Source: Floricoccus tropicus (GTDB lineage Bacteria > Bacillota > Bacilli > Lactobacillales > Streptococcaceae). From it: a stretch of DNA of 64,000 bases. Below are positions 33,171 to 41,234 of this stretch, piece after piece (positions within the stretch are counted from its first letter, which is position 1; every line of letters begins with the position of its first letter). The translations under genes were made by a program, and so were the position numbers. The stretch is from contig NZ_MKIR01000012.1 in the NCBI RefSeq assembly GCF_001832905.1, positions 248,001 through 312,000 of the forward strand. Direction: 5' to 3'. The notes beneath the pieces were generated by a model. It saw only the letters and a program-made list of their open reading frames with translations. It did no database searches and was not told the DNA's origin.

Positions 33171-33671
33171 TTAATCACCTTTTGTATTTCGAATTATTAA
33201 CTGCAAAACCTCATCCTGATCCTGATTTTCAGTTATTGTAATTTCTCCAAGAAAATGCAGTCTGTCTTGTTCTAACCACCATGACTTCATTTCTTTTTCG
33301 CCAAATTCTTTTGATTTATCTCGTCCACTATGCCGTTTGAGAGTTTCTTCAAATGAAATATCGAAATAAAAGGATGAAACATTTCCGTTAAATAAGTCAT
33401 ATAATTCTTCAAACATCTGTTTATATCTGGCTGTTGAAAAGATACCTTCAATAATCACATATTCAAAATTTTTGTTGCCATATTTTGCCATTTCAAATAT
33501 TAAAGCAAGCGAAGGATTATTTGGTAAATCATCGACTGCTAAGATTTCTCTTCTTACCATATCCTGTGATATTAACATAGCACTTCCTTTTGGTAAGGAT
33601 AACAGTAATTTTTTAGCAGTTGTAGTCTTGCCACTTGCTGAATTTCCTTTTAAAATTATGAGTTTTGACAT
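33171..33671 (-). CDS. Small P-loop kinase (AAA_33 / zeta-toxin or phosphotransferase-like)
   Basis: 166 residues. Walker A GNSASGKTTTAKKL at residues 9-16, then the QDMVRREI and EYVIIEGIF segments and an Arg-rich lid (ETLKRHSGRDKS). Related proteins phosphorylate small substrates (e.g. chloramphenicol or UDP-sugars). No antitoxin gene is beside it, so a zeta-toxin function is unlikely. It forms a two-gene unit with the AAC(3)-like gene. Confidence 0.82.
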   Translation of the reverse strand: MSKLIILKGNSASGKTTTAKKLLLSLPKGSAMLISQDMVRREILAVDDLPNNPSLALIFEMAKYGNKNFEYVIIEGIFSTARYKQMFEELYDLFNGNVSSFYFDISFEETLKRHSGRDKSKEFGEKEMKSWWLEQDRLHFLGEITITENQDQDEVLQLIIRNTKGD

Positions 33672-33726
33672 TATTTTACTCCTATCTGAAGTTTAAATTC
33701 GTTCTGTCACTTCGTTGTCCATGAAA

Positions 33727-34167
33727 CTACTCTTCTCTTGCTGTATTTACTGAATCTACAAGTAATTCTAATGATTGTTTTATTTGCTCAAGTTGATCGT
33801 CTTCTAAATTTGCGAATGCTTTATTTAGTGCCTTTTCTCTTTCTTCTATTATTTGCTGATAAATTTTTTGCCCAGTTTTAGATAAGCTAATTTCTCTAAC
33901 TCGCATATCTTCCTGAGATTCTCGTGAAATTAGCAATCCTTCTTTCTCAAATTTATCAATTTGTCTACTCACTGAAGAATGGTTCTTCCCTAATTGTCCA
34001 GCTAGTTGACCAACAGTGGTTTTACCCATCTTTCCAATTCTCATAATAATTGGCATAAGATTAGGACTTTCTTTAATCTTTAAATTCTTTAATAGTATAT
34101 TGTCGTTCTTCGGGTCGTTAAAAAAGTTTACTAGTTCAAATAGTAAATCAAATATCTGATTGTTCAT
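33727..34167 (-). CDS. MarR family transcriptional regulator
   Basis: 146 residues with a wHTH: KMGKTTVGQLAGQLGKNHSSVSRQIDKFEKEGLLI and wing ESQEDMRVREISLSKTG. It has no cysteine in the sensor region, so a simple thiol switch is unlikely. Divergent from an FMN reductase gene, which it probably controls through the dyad at 34203-34215. Confidence 0.88.
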   Translation of the reverse strand: MNNQIFDLLFELVNFFNDPKNDNILLKNLKIKESPNLMPIIMRIGKMGKTTVGQLAGQLGKNHSSVSRQIDKFEKEGLLISRESQEDMRVREISLSKTGQKIYQQIIEEREKALNKAFANLEDDQLEQIKQSLELLVDSVNTAREE

Positions 34168-34202
34168 ACTTGTTATTATATCACTTTAATGATATTATTT
34201 AA

Positions 34203-34215
34203 GTGCAAGTTGCAC
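34203..34215. promoter_or_regulatory. Putative MarR operator
   Basis: GTGCAAGTTGCAC, a perfect 6-bp-arm dyad in the 73-bp divergent gap. A second weaker dyad (CACTTTAA ... TTTAAGTG) is beside it on the left, at about 34181-34204. Confidence 0.6.
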
Positions 34216-34240
34216 ATAAATTGAAAATGGAGATAATAAT

Positions 34241-34798
34241 ATGACTAACAAAAAAATCGGAATTATTTTAGGTACTAATAGACCAAAAAGAATTGGGCTG
34301 GATATTGCCAATTGGGTTCAATCAACGATGAAACATGAAAAACTTCAATTAGATATAATTGATTTAGCGAAAGTAAACTTACCTTTTTTAGACGAACTAG
34401 ATATACCTGCCCATAGAAATTACCAAAACCAACACACAAAGGATTGGAGTGAGTTAATCAAATCTTATGATGGTTTTGTACTATTGTTCCCACAATATAA
34501 TTGGGGCTACCCAGCAGTTTTGAAGAATGCTCTTGACTATTTATATAGTGAATGGGATAAAAAACCTGTTAGTATAATGGTTTATGGTGGTCATGGTGGC
34601 TTCCAAGGTTTGATATCTATGAAGTTGGTTACTCAAGGGTTGGGAATGTATAATATGTCAGTTAACCCGCCACTATCAATCTCACAAAAAATGTTTGACG
34701 AAGATGGAAAATTTATTGATATCGATAAGTCTTTTGAAATGATAAGACCTCAAGTTGAAATGGTTTCCCAAGAATTTGTAAATCTATTGGAGATATAA
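34241..34798 (+). CDS. NADPH-dependent FMN reductase
   Basis: 185 residues, flavodoxin-like. IGIILGTNRPKRIGLDIANWV holds the FMN phosphate loop (GTNRPKRIG); FPQYNWGYPAVLKNALDYLY is the family signature; GGHGGFQGL follows. It reduces quinones or azo compounds. Probably repressed by the divergent MarR protein. Confidence 0.92.
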   Translation: MTNKKIGIILGTNRPKRIGLDIANWVQSTMKHEKLQLDIIDLAKVNLPFLDELDIPAHRNYQNQHTKDWSELIKSYDGFVLLFPQYNWGYPAVLKNALDYLYSEWDKKPVSIMVYGGHGGFQGLISMKLVTQGLGMYNMSVNPPLSISQKMFDEDGKFIDIDKSFEMIRPQVEMVSQEFVNLLEI

Positions 34799-34822
34799 AA
34801 AAACAGCATTCGCTGTTTTTTT
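34797..34822 (+). terminator. Terminator after the FMN reductase gene
   Basis: AAAAACAGC-ATTC-GCTGTTTTTTT at 34797-34822, with T-runs on both strands; also ends the converging MFS gene transcript. Confidence 0.85.
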
Positions 34823-34825
34823 ATA

Positions 34826-36019
34826 TTAACTTCTATTCTTTCTTATCCTCTCACAAATAATAACACCTACAAACATGACAACTCCAAAAATCCCGTAAGA
34901 CTTACTATAACCTAATCTATCTACTCCGTATCCAAACGCTGGATCTCCTATTGTAAAAAATGCATTATCCAAAAGACTTGAAATAGAAAGCATAGTTGTT
35001 CTATTCTTCGAATCAATAATAGCGTTAATTTTTTCCGCAATGATCGGTTGAACAAAATCATCAAATGCGGCAACTACAGATATCACAATTATCCAATAAT
35101 AGAGTCCATCAATTAATAGCAAAAGTGTAAGTATAGCTGTAGTTAAAAGGGTTATTATCATAAAAGTTTTCTCTTTAAATATATTTAAAATATATTCTCG
35201 ATTTCTTAGAAGAATTATCGAAAGAACTTTTGAACCTGCAATTATAAAACCTGTATATTTTAGTTCTAATCCGTGAGAAATCAAAATTGGCGATGTAAAT
35301 TGATCCAAATTACTTGCTAACAAAATCATTAACGAAGAAAAAAGTGAAAGGAAAATAAAAGTTTTATATTTAGTAAAAATAGAAGATTTTAGAATGCCAA
35401 AACTACTAAATTCTGTGAGACTATCTTCTCCTTCTTCTTTATAAATATCCGATTCTTTGATAAAAAAGACTGATAAAAAAATTATGAAATAGATTGCAAT
35501 ACTAATAATATAAATTAGGTGTTTATTCATTTGGTAAAGATAAGTGGCTATGATAGAAATGAATATTGAAATAAAGATTGTTCGAGATGAGTTTTTGGAT
35601 AGAATTTCAGAATACTCATTTTCTTTTCCATATTTTTTGAGACTATCGTATAAAATCGATGAGTCAGTTCCACTTATAAAACAAGTAGCAATAGAAAATA
35701 TTATTTCTGAGATCATGATTGTGGTAAAGGTTTTACCCAGACAGAGAATTATTATAAAAATAAGATTTAAGAAATAACCAATTACTAGATTCTTCCTTCT
35801 CCCCAATCTATCCGCAAATACTCCTAATGGAACTTCCATGATTGCAATTACTATACTTCCTATACTATTTAATATACCAACTTCAAAGAAAGATAAGCCT
35901 TTTGACAGGTATATCAATATGATAACTGGCCATAGTACTATCATTGATTTCATTATTCTAGTAAAATTTATAATCTTGACATTATCAAGCTTTTCTCTAA
36001 AAAACATTGTTTTCTCCAA
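34826..36019 (-). CDS. MFS transporter
   Basis: 397 residues with about 12 membrane segments. The motif between TM2 and TM3, GVFADRLGRRKNLVIG, is the major facilitator motif A. AILSGTDSSILYDSLKKYGKENEYSEILSK is a typical MFS loop region in drug-type exporters. Substrate unknown. Stands alone. Confidence 0.88.
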   Translation of the reverse strand: MEKTMFFREKLDNVKIINFTRIMKSMIVLWPVIILIYLSKGLSFFEVGILNSIGSIVIAIMEVPLGVFADRLGRRKNLVIGYFLNLIFIIILCLGKTFTTIMISEIIFSIATCFISGTDSSILYDSLKKYGKENEYSEILSKNSSRTIFISIFISIIATYLYQMNKHLIYIISIAIYFIIFLSVFFIKESDIYKEEGEDSLTEFSSFGILKSSIFTKYKTFIFLSLFSSLMILLASNLDQFTSPILISHGLELKYTGFIIAGSKVLSIILLRNREYILNIFKEKTFMIITLLTTAILTLLLLIDGLYYWIIVISVVAAFDDFVQPIIAEKINAIIDSKNRTTMLSISSLLDNAFFTIGDPAFGYGVDRLGYSKSYGIFGVVMFVGVIICERIRKNRS

Positions 36020-36372
36020 TTCTAGTCTACAAGAGACTCATGCCATTTTTATTTAATGGTAGTTAATAACTAATCTGGATCTAACATTGTTTTATGTTTT
36101 AGTAAATTTTGTAAGGTAAGCAAAAAGAACCCACTACTAGTCGGCTCTTAATTTACAATTATAAACAAAGTGTTTACTAACACTTATAATTATATTGATT
36201 AATTTTTAGGCAGAATAGCATGGTAAAAACATATGTTAGATTTATCTAACACACGCCGACATAACAAAATTGTATTTGTAAATCGGAAGTAAACCATTGC
36301 CTTTCTCCTTCTCTTATTTATTTCATAATATCAACACTGTAAATACATGTCAATGTTTTTTTATTTTTTCAT
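36020..36372. other. Long intergenic region with two dyads
   Basis: No gene is visible in this 353-bp gap. It holds AAGTGTT-TACT-AACACTT (about 36166-36183) inside a wider ATTATAA...TTATAAT-like dyad, and a perfect 18-bp palindrome TGTTAGAT-TT-ATCTAACA at 36234-36251. The second looks like a regulator site. A thymine-rich stretch near 36355 ends the converging or upstream transcripts. Confidence 0.5.
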
Positions 36373-36732
36373 TTATTTATTGCTATCATTCTCAATCCTA
36401 ATATATGAAAATACTAAAAGTAGAGTCACAAGCAGCCCTCCAATTCTTGACCACCAAATATTAATTGGCATTTTTTCTAAAATATTTCTACTTACAAATG
36501 TTCCTATGCCAACAGAAATTAAAATTCCAAAAGTACCTATTCCTACTTTACTCTTTATACTTTCATCATACTTAAAGTATAAAAATGCTCCAAAGAGTGC
36601 AACAAGTAGTCCTCCAATTCTTGACCACCAAATATCTATTGGCATCTTTTCTAAAATATTTCTACCTACAAATATCCCTATCCAAACACCAACCATAATT
36701 CCAAGAACATGTTTTTCAACTTTCTTATCCAT
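36373..36732 (-). CDS. Small membrane protein with internal duplication
   Basis: 119 residues with four hydrophobic segments. Two copies of a 58-residue unit share the run RNILEKMPI(D/N)IWWSRIGGLLV. The DNA copies (period 174 bp; for instance CTCCAATTC at 36438 and 36612) are about 90% identical over 70 bp, so the duplication is recent. It is the last gene of the sensor/ABC cluster and starts at the kinase stop. Confidence 0.8.
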   Translation of the reverse strand: MDKKVEKHVLGIMVGVWIGIFVGRNILEKMPIDIWWSRIGGLLVALFGAFLYFKYDESIKSKVGIGTFGILISVGIGTFVSRNILEKMPINIWWSRIGGLLVTLLLVFSYIRIENDSNK

Positions 36733-37670
36733 TACCTAGTCTCCTTAGCATTCCCTGAAAATAAGGGAAAATCAACTTCAATTTTAAATTCATTTCCAAG
36801 TAAACTTGCCTTGATTTCACCACCAGATGACTGTACAAGTTGTTTAGCAATATAAAGTCCTAAACCGTTTTGTCCATCAGATCTACTCTTGTCTGCGGTA
36901 TAAGTCCTATCAAAAATCTGTGAAATATCACCCTCACTAATTTTATCGGTATCGTTAGAAAAAACCACGCGCAACTTATCTCCCATAACCATCGAACTAA
37001 TATTCAAATAAGAACTCGCATAACGCAAAGAATTTTGAATGAGATTAAGAATAACCCTCTCAACCGACTTCCTATCTGCCCAAATATCATTTGAAAAATT
37101 TTCTTCGTTAACTACATCAACTTTAATATTCTTTTCTTCAAAATCCTGATGAAACATAAAAAGCAGTTCGAAGAATACCATTGAGAAATCTAGTTTTTCT
37201 AATTTTATCTGTTCATCTAATGAATCAATTTTTGACATATCGTAAAATAAATTCACAGTTGAAAGCAAATTATCAATTTTCTTTTGAATAATATCCAAAT
37301 ACTCAGCTTTCTTTTCTTCAGACAAATTATTTTCTGCTGAAAGCAGTGCAGAGAACCCTTTGATAGAAGTTAATGGTGTTCTAAAATCGTGTGAAATATT
37401 GGTAATTTCCTCTTTTAATTTGAGATTATTCCTGCGAGAAATTCTTTGCTCTTCCTTATATACCTTGATAATTTCATTAATCTGTGAAGCTAAGAGGTTC
37501 AAATCTTTATCATTAAGACCAACTTTCAGCAAGCTATTTGATTCAAGGTCTTTTTTCATATCATCAAGTTGTTGATTCAAGCTAACAACTTCTTTTTTAT
37601 AGATGAAAAACTTAGCAATAATCACTGCTATTATCAATATTAAAACTATAATTATCGCTAGCTTAATCAT
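36732..37670 (-). CDS. Sensor histidine kinase (single membrane helix)
   Basis: 312 residues. One N-terminal membrane helix (about 3-24) with no sizeable outside domain, then a coiled coil. H-box NISHDFRTPLTSIKGFSALL with phospho-acceptor His94; N-box VILNLIQNSLRYA; G-box DGQNGLGLYIAKQLV. Such intramembrane-type kinases often sense through an ABC transporter partner, which is encoded in the same cluster. Its regulator (40359-41042) is at the other end of the cluster. Confidence 0.88.
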   Translation of the reverse strand: MIKLAIIIVLILIIAVIIAKFFIYKKEVVSLNQQLDDMKKDLESNSLLKVGLNDKDLNLLASQINEIIKVYKEEQRISRRNNLKLKEEITNISHDFRTPLTSIKGFSALLSAENNLSEEKKAEYLDIIQKKIDNLLSTVNLFYDMSKIDSLDEQIKLEKLDFSMVFFELLFMFHQDFEEKNIKVDVVNEENFSNDIWADRKSVERVILNLIQNSLRYASSYLNISSMVMGDKLRVVFSNDTDKISEGDISQIFDRTYTADKSRSDGQNGLGLYIAKQLVQSSGGEIKASLLGNEFKIEVDFPLFSGNAKETR

Positions 37671-37691
37671 CCTCTTCTCCTTCTTTTATAA

Positions 37692-37853
37692 TCACAATTC
37701 TTTATAAATAATCATGGCTGAATAACCATAAATATTGGAAGAAAATTTAATATTTATGACCTCAAAATTATTTTCTTCTAAACCACTAATAAATTCATTT
37801 ATTCTTCTATCTAGCCTTTTTTCACTAAGACCAATAAACGTTTTAACTCTCAT
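37692..37853 (-). CDS. Small Cse60-like protein
   Basis: 53 residues from ATG 37853 with AAGGAGATTTAAA. MRVKTFIGLSEKRLDRRINEFI then FEVINIKFSSNIYGYSAMIIY has the pattern of the sporulation-linked Cse60 family (short alpha/beta protein ending MIIYK). The organism group does not sporulate, so the name is structural only. It lies between the permease and kinase genes. Confidence 0.68.
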   Translation of the reverse strand: MRVKTFIGLSEKRLDRRINEFISGLEENNFEVINIKFSSNIYGYSAMIIYKEL

Positions 37854-37874
37854 TTTAAATCTCCTTATTATATT

Positions 37875-38636
37875 CTATATATCTTTTTTGTTGAATGACC
37901 TCATACCAACTAGGTATGAAACTACTGAAATTATTATGCCAACAATCCATGGCACTATCATCAAATAACTACTTCCATCATAAAACCGAGCAAAATTCTC
38001 AGCATACAATGTTGAAGGAAAGTAGCTAAAAATTGATAGATTTATATCTAGTGCGCTAATAAATTTATTAGCTATTTTTATTATTGATGGTAAAAATCCA
38101 ATTAAAATAAGTACCAAGGTAGGATTCCCTGCATTAATTAATAAAGCATATCCAAATACCACCATACTAATAACTAGTGGAACAACATTAATAATAGAGA
38201 TTAGATAGTTCCTAAATAAAGTATCACTTGTTGGTAAGGTAACTTGAGTAAGAGTACTCACACAGAAAATACTTACAAGACAAAGTACTACAAAGAAAAT
38301 CAGACCAATCGCTAATTTACCAAAATATATGGAATTTCTTTTTGTTCCAAAAGAGATAGTATTTTTAAGATAATTATTCTTATTCTCGGTCAATAGAGCA
38401 ACTATCAATAGTCCAATAAATGATTCTAAATATGGTGAATAGATGATAAAACCGTAAATGTGCCTTGCATTACCGTATGGAAATCCTTCAACATTCTTAA
38501 ATTGATTAAGAATCATCAAGTAAAGTAACGGAATCAATACGGCTACCAAGGCGATAATATAGAAAGAAACTTTTCTTAGCAAAAGAAATTTTTCACTGCG
38601 CATATAATTTATCATGTTAAATATCCTTCCTCTCAA
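37875..38636 (-). CDS. ABC transporter permease (second of pair)
   Basis: 253 residues with six hydrophobic segments; start 19 bp inside the first permease gene. MINYMRSEKFLLLRKVSFYI and ENKNNYLKNTISFGTKRNSIYFGKL match the ABC-2/lantibiotic-immunity type permeases (EG-like). With the ATPase upstream it would form an exporter for a hydrophobic or peptide substrate. Confidence 0.78.
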   Translation of the reverse strand: MRGRIFNMINYMRSEKFLLLRKVSFYIIALVAVLIPLLYLMILNQFKNVEGFPYGNARHIYGFIIYSPYLESFIGLLIVALLTENKNNYLKNTISFGTKRNSIYFGKLAIGLIFFVVLCLVSIFCVSTLTQVTLPTSDTLFRNYLISIINVVPLVISMVVFGYALLINAGNPTLVLILIGFLPSIIKIANKFISALDINLSIFSYFPSTLYAENFARFYDGSSYLMIVPWIVGIIISVVSYLVGMRSFNKKDI

Positions 38637-39354
38637 AAATCTTCAAGCTCAAAGTCAAAGCAATAAAAATTATCAATACAGATACCCATAATGCTCTATA
38701 GTCGTAGCTTGCAGATTTACTTGACTCCATCAAATTCTGGATATTTGAAATTAATATATCTGGAAAAAAGTTAAATATTTTAACATTCAAATCAAATAAT
38801 GAAGAAAGCTTGATTAATGCCTTTCCTAAACCCCCATAAAATATTAAAACAGTTATTAGTGTATAAATTTCATTTACTCCTAAAATATTCATGCAATAGA
38901 CAATTGTAAGTGCACTAATAAGGAGAGGTAGAATTTCCAGAGCAGCAATAATTTGAAGTTTCAAATCAAAATCCGCAGATGTTGCTACTGACATGATAAT
39001 CAAAGTTGTTGATATTAGTATTAATAGATAAATCAAAATAAAAGAGCTTAGGACGACAATATATTTTGCCCAAAAGATATCTTTACGACTTATCCCATAA
39101 GCAACCGAATTTTTTAATATTTTCAGTTCCTTACCAGTCAATAACCCACTTAGAAGAACTGCAAAAATTATTGCAAGAATTGGAGTCGCAAGAAATGTAC
39201 CGTAATATTGAAGCTGCCTTTGATTTGGATCTTTAATAATAGAAGCAATGCTTAATAATACAAGGTTTACTAAAAGCAATGCTCCACCAAGAAATATGTA
39301 AAAGCTTTTCTTGTGTAAGATATTATAAATCTCACTCTTGAGGTAATCTTTCAT
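38617..39354 (-). CDS. ABC transporter permease (first of pair)
   Basis: 245 residues, six membrane segments. It starts MKDYLKSEIYNILHKKSFYIFLGG and has TGKELKILKNSVAYGISRKDIFWAKY, paralogous to the second permease (NTISFGTKRNSIYFGK). The pair probably forms a heterodimer with the ATPase at 39365-40270. Confidence 0.8.
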   Translation of the reverse strand: MKDYLKSEIYNILHKKSFYIFLGGALLLVNLVLLSIASIIKDPNQRQLQYYGTFLATPILAIIFAVLLSGLLTGKELKILKNSVAYGISRKDIFWAKYIVVLSSFILIYLLILISTTLIIMSVATSADFDLKLQIIAALEILPLLISALTIVYCMNILGVNEIYTLITVLIFYGGLGKALIKLSSLFDLNVKIFNFFPDILISNIQNLMESSKSASYDYRALWVSVLIIFIALTLSLKIFERKDI

Positions 39355-39364
39355 TGTAAATTCC

Positions 39365-40270
39365 TCAATTTTCTACTAATTTTAAGAAATAATCTTCAAG
39401 GGAGATATTTTCTACTGCAAGTTCCTTGACCTCAACTCCATTTTTCATTAAGAGCTGATTTAAGCTAGCACTTTCTTCCAAATGATTTTCTACTCGAATC
39501 CAATCTCCTTCTAAAACTGTAAGGACAATATCTGGAAAACTTTCTTCTAAGCTTTGTAGTGCCTTTGAGGGATTATTAACTTGAATTTTAATCTGTTTGC
39601 GGCATTTTTCATCAAGCTCTTTTTTAGATATATCTTCGACAATTTTACCTTTGTTTATAAATATGAAGCGGTTAGAAACTAACTGCAATTCAGATAAAAT
39701 ATGACTAGAAATTAAGATGGTCAATCCTTCTTCCTCGTTTAAACGTAACATTAAACGTCTAATTTCATTAATTCCTTCTGCATCTAAACCATTGGTTGGT
39801 TCATCAAGAACTAAGCAGTCTGGGCTAGCAAGTAAAGCAAGTGCCAGACCCAAACGTTGTTTCATTCCCATTGAGAACTGTTTGAACTTTTTCTTACCCG
39901 TATTCTCTAAGTCAACGATATGTAAGACTTCATCAATTCTCTTTTTTTCAACAACTCCCCTTTGAATACGAAAATATTCAAGATTTTGTTTGGCTGTAAA
40001 ATTATCAATAAATGCTGGCTCTTCAATCATGAATCCAATTCTCTGACGACCTTTTGAAAGTTCATTTTTCGAAAAACCAAAGAGTTCCATTTCTCCGTTG
40101 GTTGGAAGTACCTGCCCTGAAAGCATCTTAAATAGAGTGGACTTCCCTGCACCATTTTTCCCAATCAAAGCACATATATCACCTGAATTAATATCAAGAT
40201 TAACCGAGTCAATCGCCTTAACTTCCTTATAAGTTTTGTCTAAATTAACAGTTTTTATAACTTTACTCAT
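39365..40270 (-). CDS. ABC transporter ATP-binding protein (BcrA/NisF type)
   Basis: 301 residues. Walker A GKNGAGKST, signature FSMGMKQRLGLALALL, Walker B CLVLDEPTNG, H-loop SSHIL. The C-terminal extension (about 210-300, KIQVNNPSKALQSLEESFPDIVL) is usual for drug/bacteriocin-export ATPases. It is the first gene after the response regulator (88 bp gap). Confidence 0.93.
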   Translation of the reverse strand: MSKVIKTVNLDKTYKEVKAIDSVNLDINSGDICALIGKNGAGKSTLFKMLSGQVLPTNGEMELFGFSKNELSKGRQRIGFMIEEPAFIDNFTAKQNLEYFRIQRGVVEKKRIDEVLHIVDLENTGKKKFKQFSMGMKQRLGLALALLASPDCLVLDEPTNGLDAEGINEIRRLMLRLNEEEGLTILISSHILSELQLVSNRFIFINKGKIVEDISKKELDEKCRKQIKIQVNNPSKALQSLEESFPDIVLTVLEGDWIRVENHLEESASLNQLLMKNGVEVKELAVENISLEDYFLKLVEN

Positions 40271-40358
40271 TGAAATCTCCTTTTCTTTCCTTATGAGCTT
40301 ATTTTATCTAAGAAAATCTTAAATAGCTTTAAACAAAACATAAAGATTTCATAAAGTT

Positions 40359-41042
40359 TTAGACCATGATAAAGCCAACACCCCAGACGGTTTTGATGTA
40401 TTCGTCACTATTTATCTGCCCCAGCTTCTTGCGAAGGTTGGAAACATGGACGCTTACAGTATTGTCATCGCCATAATAAGGGCCATCCCAAACATTTTCA
40501 TAGATTTCTTTCTTGCTAAAGGCATGTTCCGGCTGTCTCATAAAGAGGGCTAAAATATCAAATTCAGCATTTGTTAAAGATAAAGTTTTTCCCTGTAAAC
40601 TCGCTTCCCTTTTTTCTGTATCCATCTGTAAATCTCGCCAGTGAATTAGCTTCTTACCCTTTGGAGAAATGCTTGCTCCGTGCCTTATTTGTACCTCAAC
40701 TCGACCTAGTACTTCCTCACTATTGAATGGTTTAGTGATATAATCATCTGCACCAAGGCGTAAAACTTTGACCTTTTCTGCAATGTCTTGTTTTGCTGAA
40801 ATAACCATAACAGGAGTTTGATTTCCACTAGCTCTTATCTTTTCAAGCAATTCCTCACCAGTCATTCCTGGTAGCATTAAGTCAAGCAAAATAAGGTTAT
40901 AATCACTATTTTCAATCCTCAATATTCCCTCACTACCAGAATATGCTGATGTAACCTGATAATTTTCCTGTTCCAAAATACTCTTTAATAATAAATTTAT
41001 TTCTTGGTCATCTTCTATTACTAAAATACTTTTCTTTTCCAT
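40359..41042 (-). CDS. OmpR-type response regulator
   Basis: 227 residues. Receiver domain with acidic pair near 11-12 and phospho-acceptor Asp54 (LILLDLMLPGMTG), Lys in VMVISAKQ; C-terminal winged helix (TLSLTNAEFDILALFMRQPEHAFSKKEIYENVW). Expected partner of the kinase at 36732-37670, with target the ABC genes between them. Confidence 0.93.
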   Translation of the reverse strand: MEKKSILVIEDDQEINLLLKSILEQENYQVTSAYSGSEGILRIENSDYNLILLDLMLPGMTGEELLEKIRASGNQTPVMVISAKQDIAEKVKVLRLGADDYITKPFNSEEVLGRVEVQIRHGASISPKGKKLIHWRDLQMDTEKREASLQGKTLSLTNAEFDILALFMRQPEHAFSKKEIYENVWDGPYYGDDNTVSVHVSNLRKKLGQINSDEYIKTVWGVGFIMV

Positions 41043-41138
41043 TTTCTATCCTTTTAATTTATTATTTTAAGTATATTATAGCAAAAGATTAAGCAATTGA
41101 TTTTATTTATCTATTTTTACAAATTAGCCAAATAAAAT

Positions 41139-41166
41139 ACAGCTCTTACATTATAGTAAGAACTGT
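41139..41166 (-). terminator. Hairpin between the amylase and response-regulator genes
   Basis: ACAGCTCTTAC (41139-41149) with GTAAGAACTGT (41156-41166), one mismatch, followed on the minus strand by ATTTTATTT. It lies between the response regulator promoter zone and the amylase 3' end; position fits neither gene's end perfectly, so it is a weak call. Confidence 0.5.
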
Positions 41167-41234
41167 AAAATTTATTAATTAATATTTTTTAACTATGTTT
41201 ATTTATGACTAATTTTTTCTTTTAATTAAAAACT

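Noticed and set aside
33171-33671. Zeta-type toxin of a toxin-antitoxin pair
   Set aside because: No epsilon-like small gene is beside it, and it is joined with an acetyltransferase gene instead.
36373-41042. Lantibiotic biosynthesis cluster
   Set aside because: There is only an exporter and a two-component system; no precursor or modification enzyme is visible.
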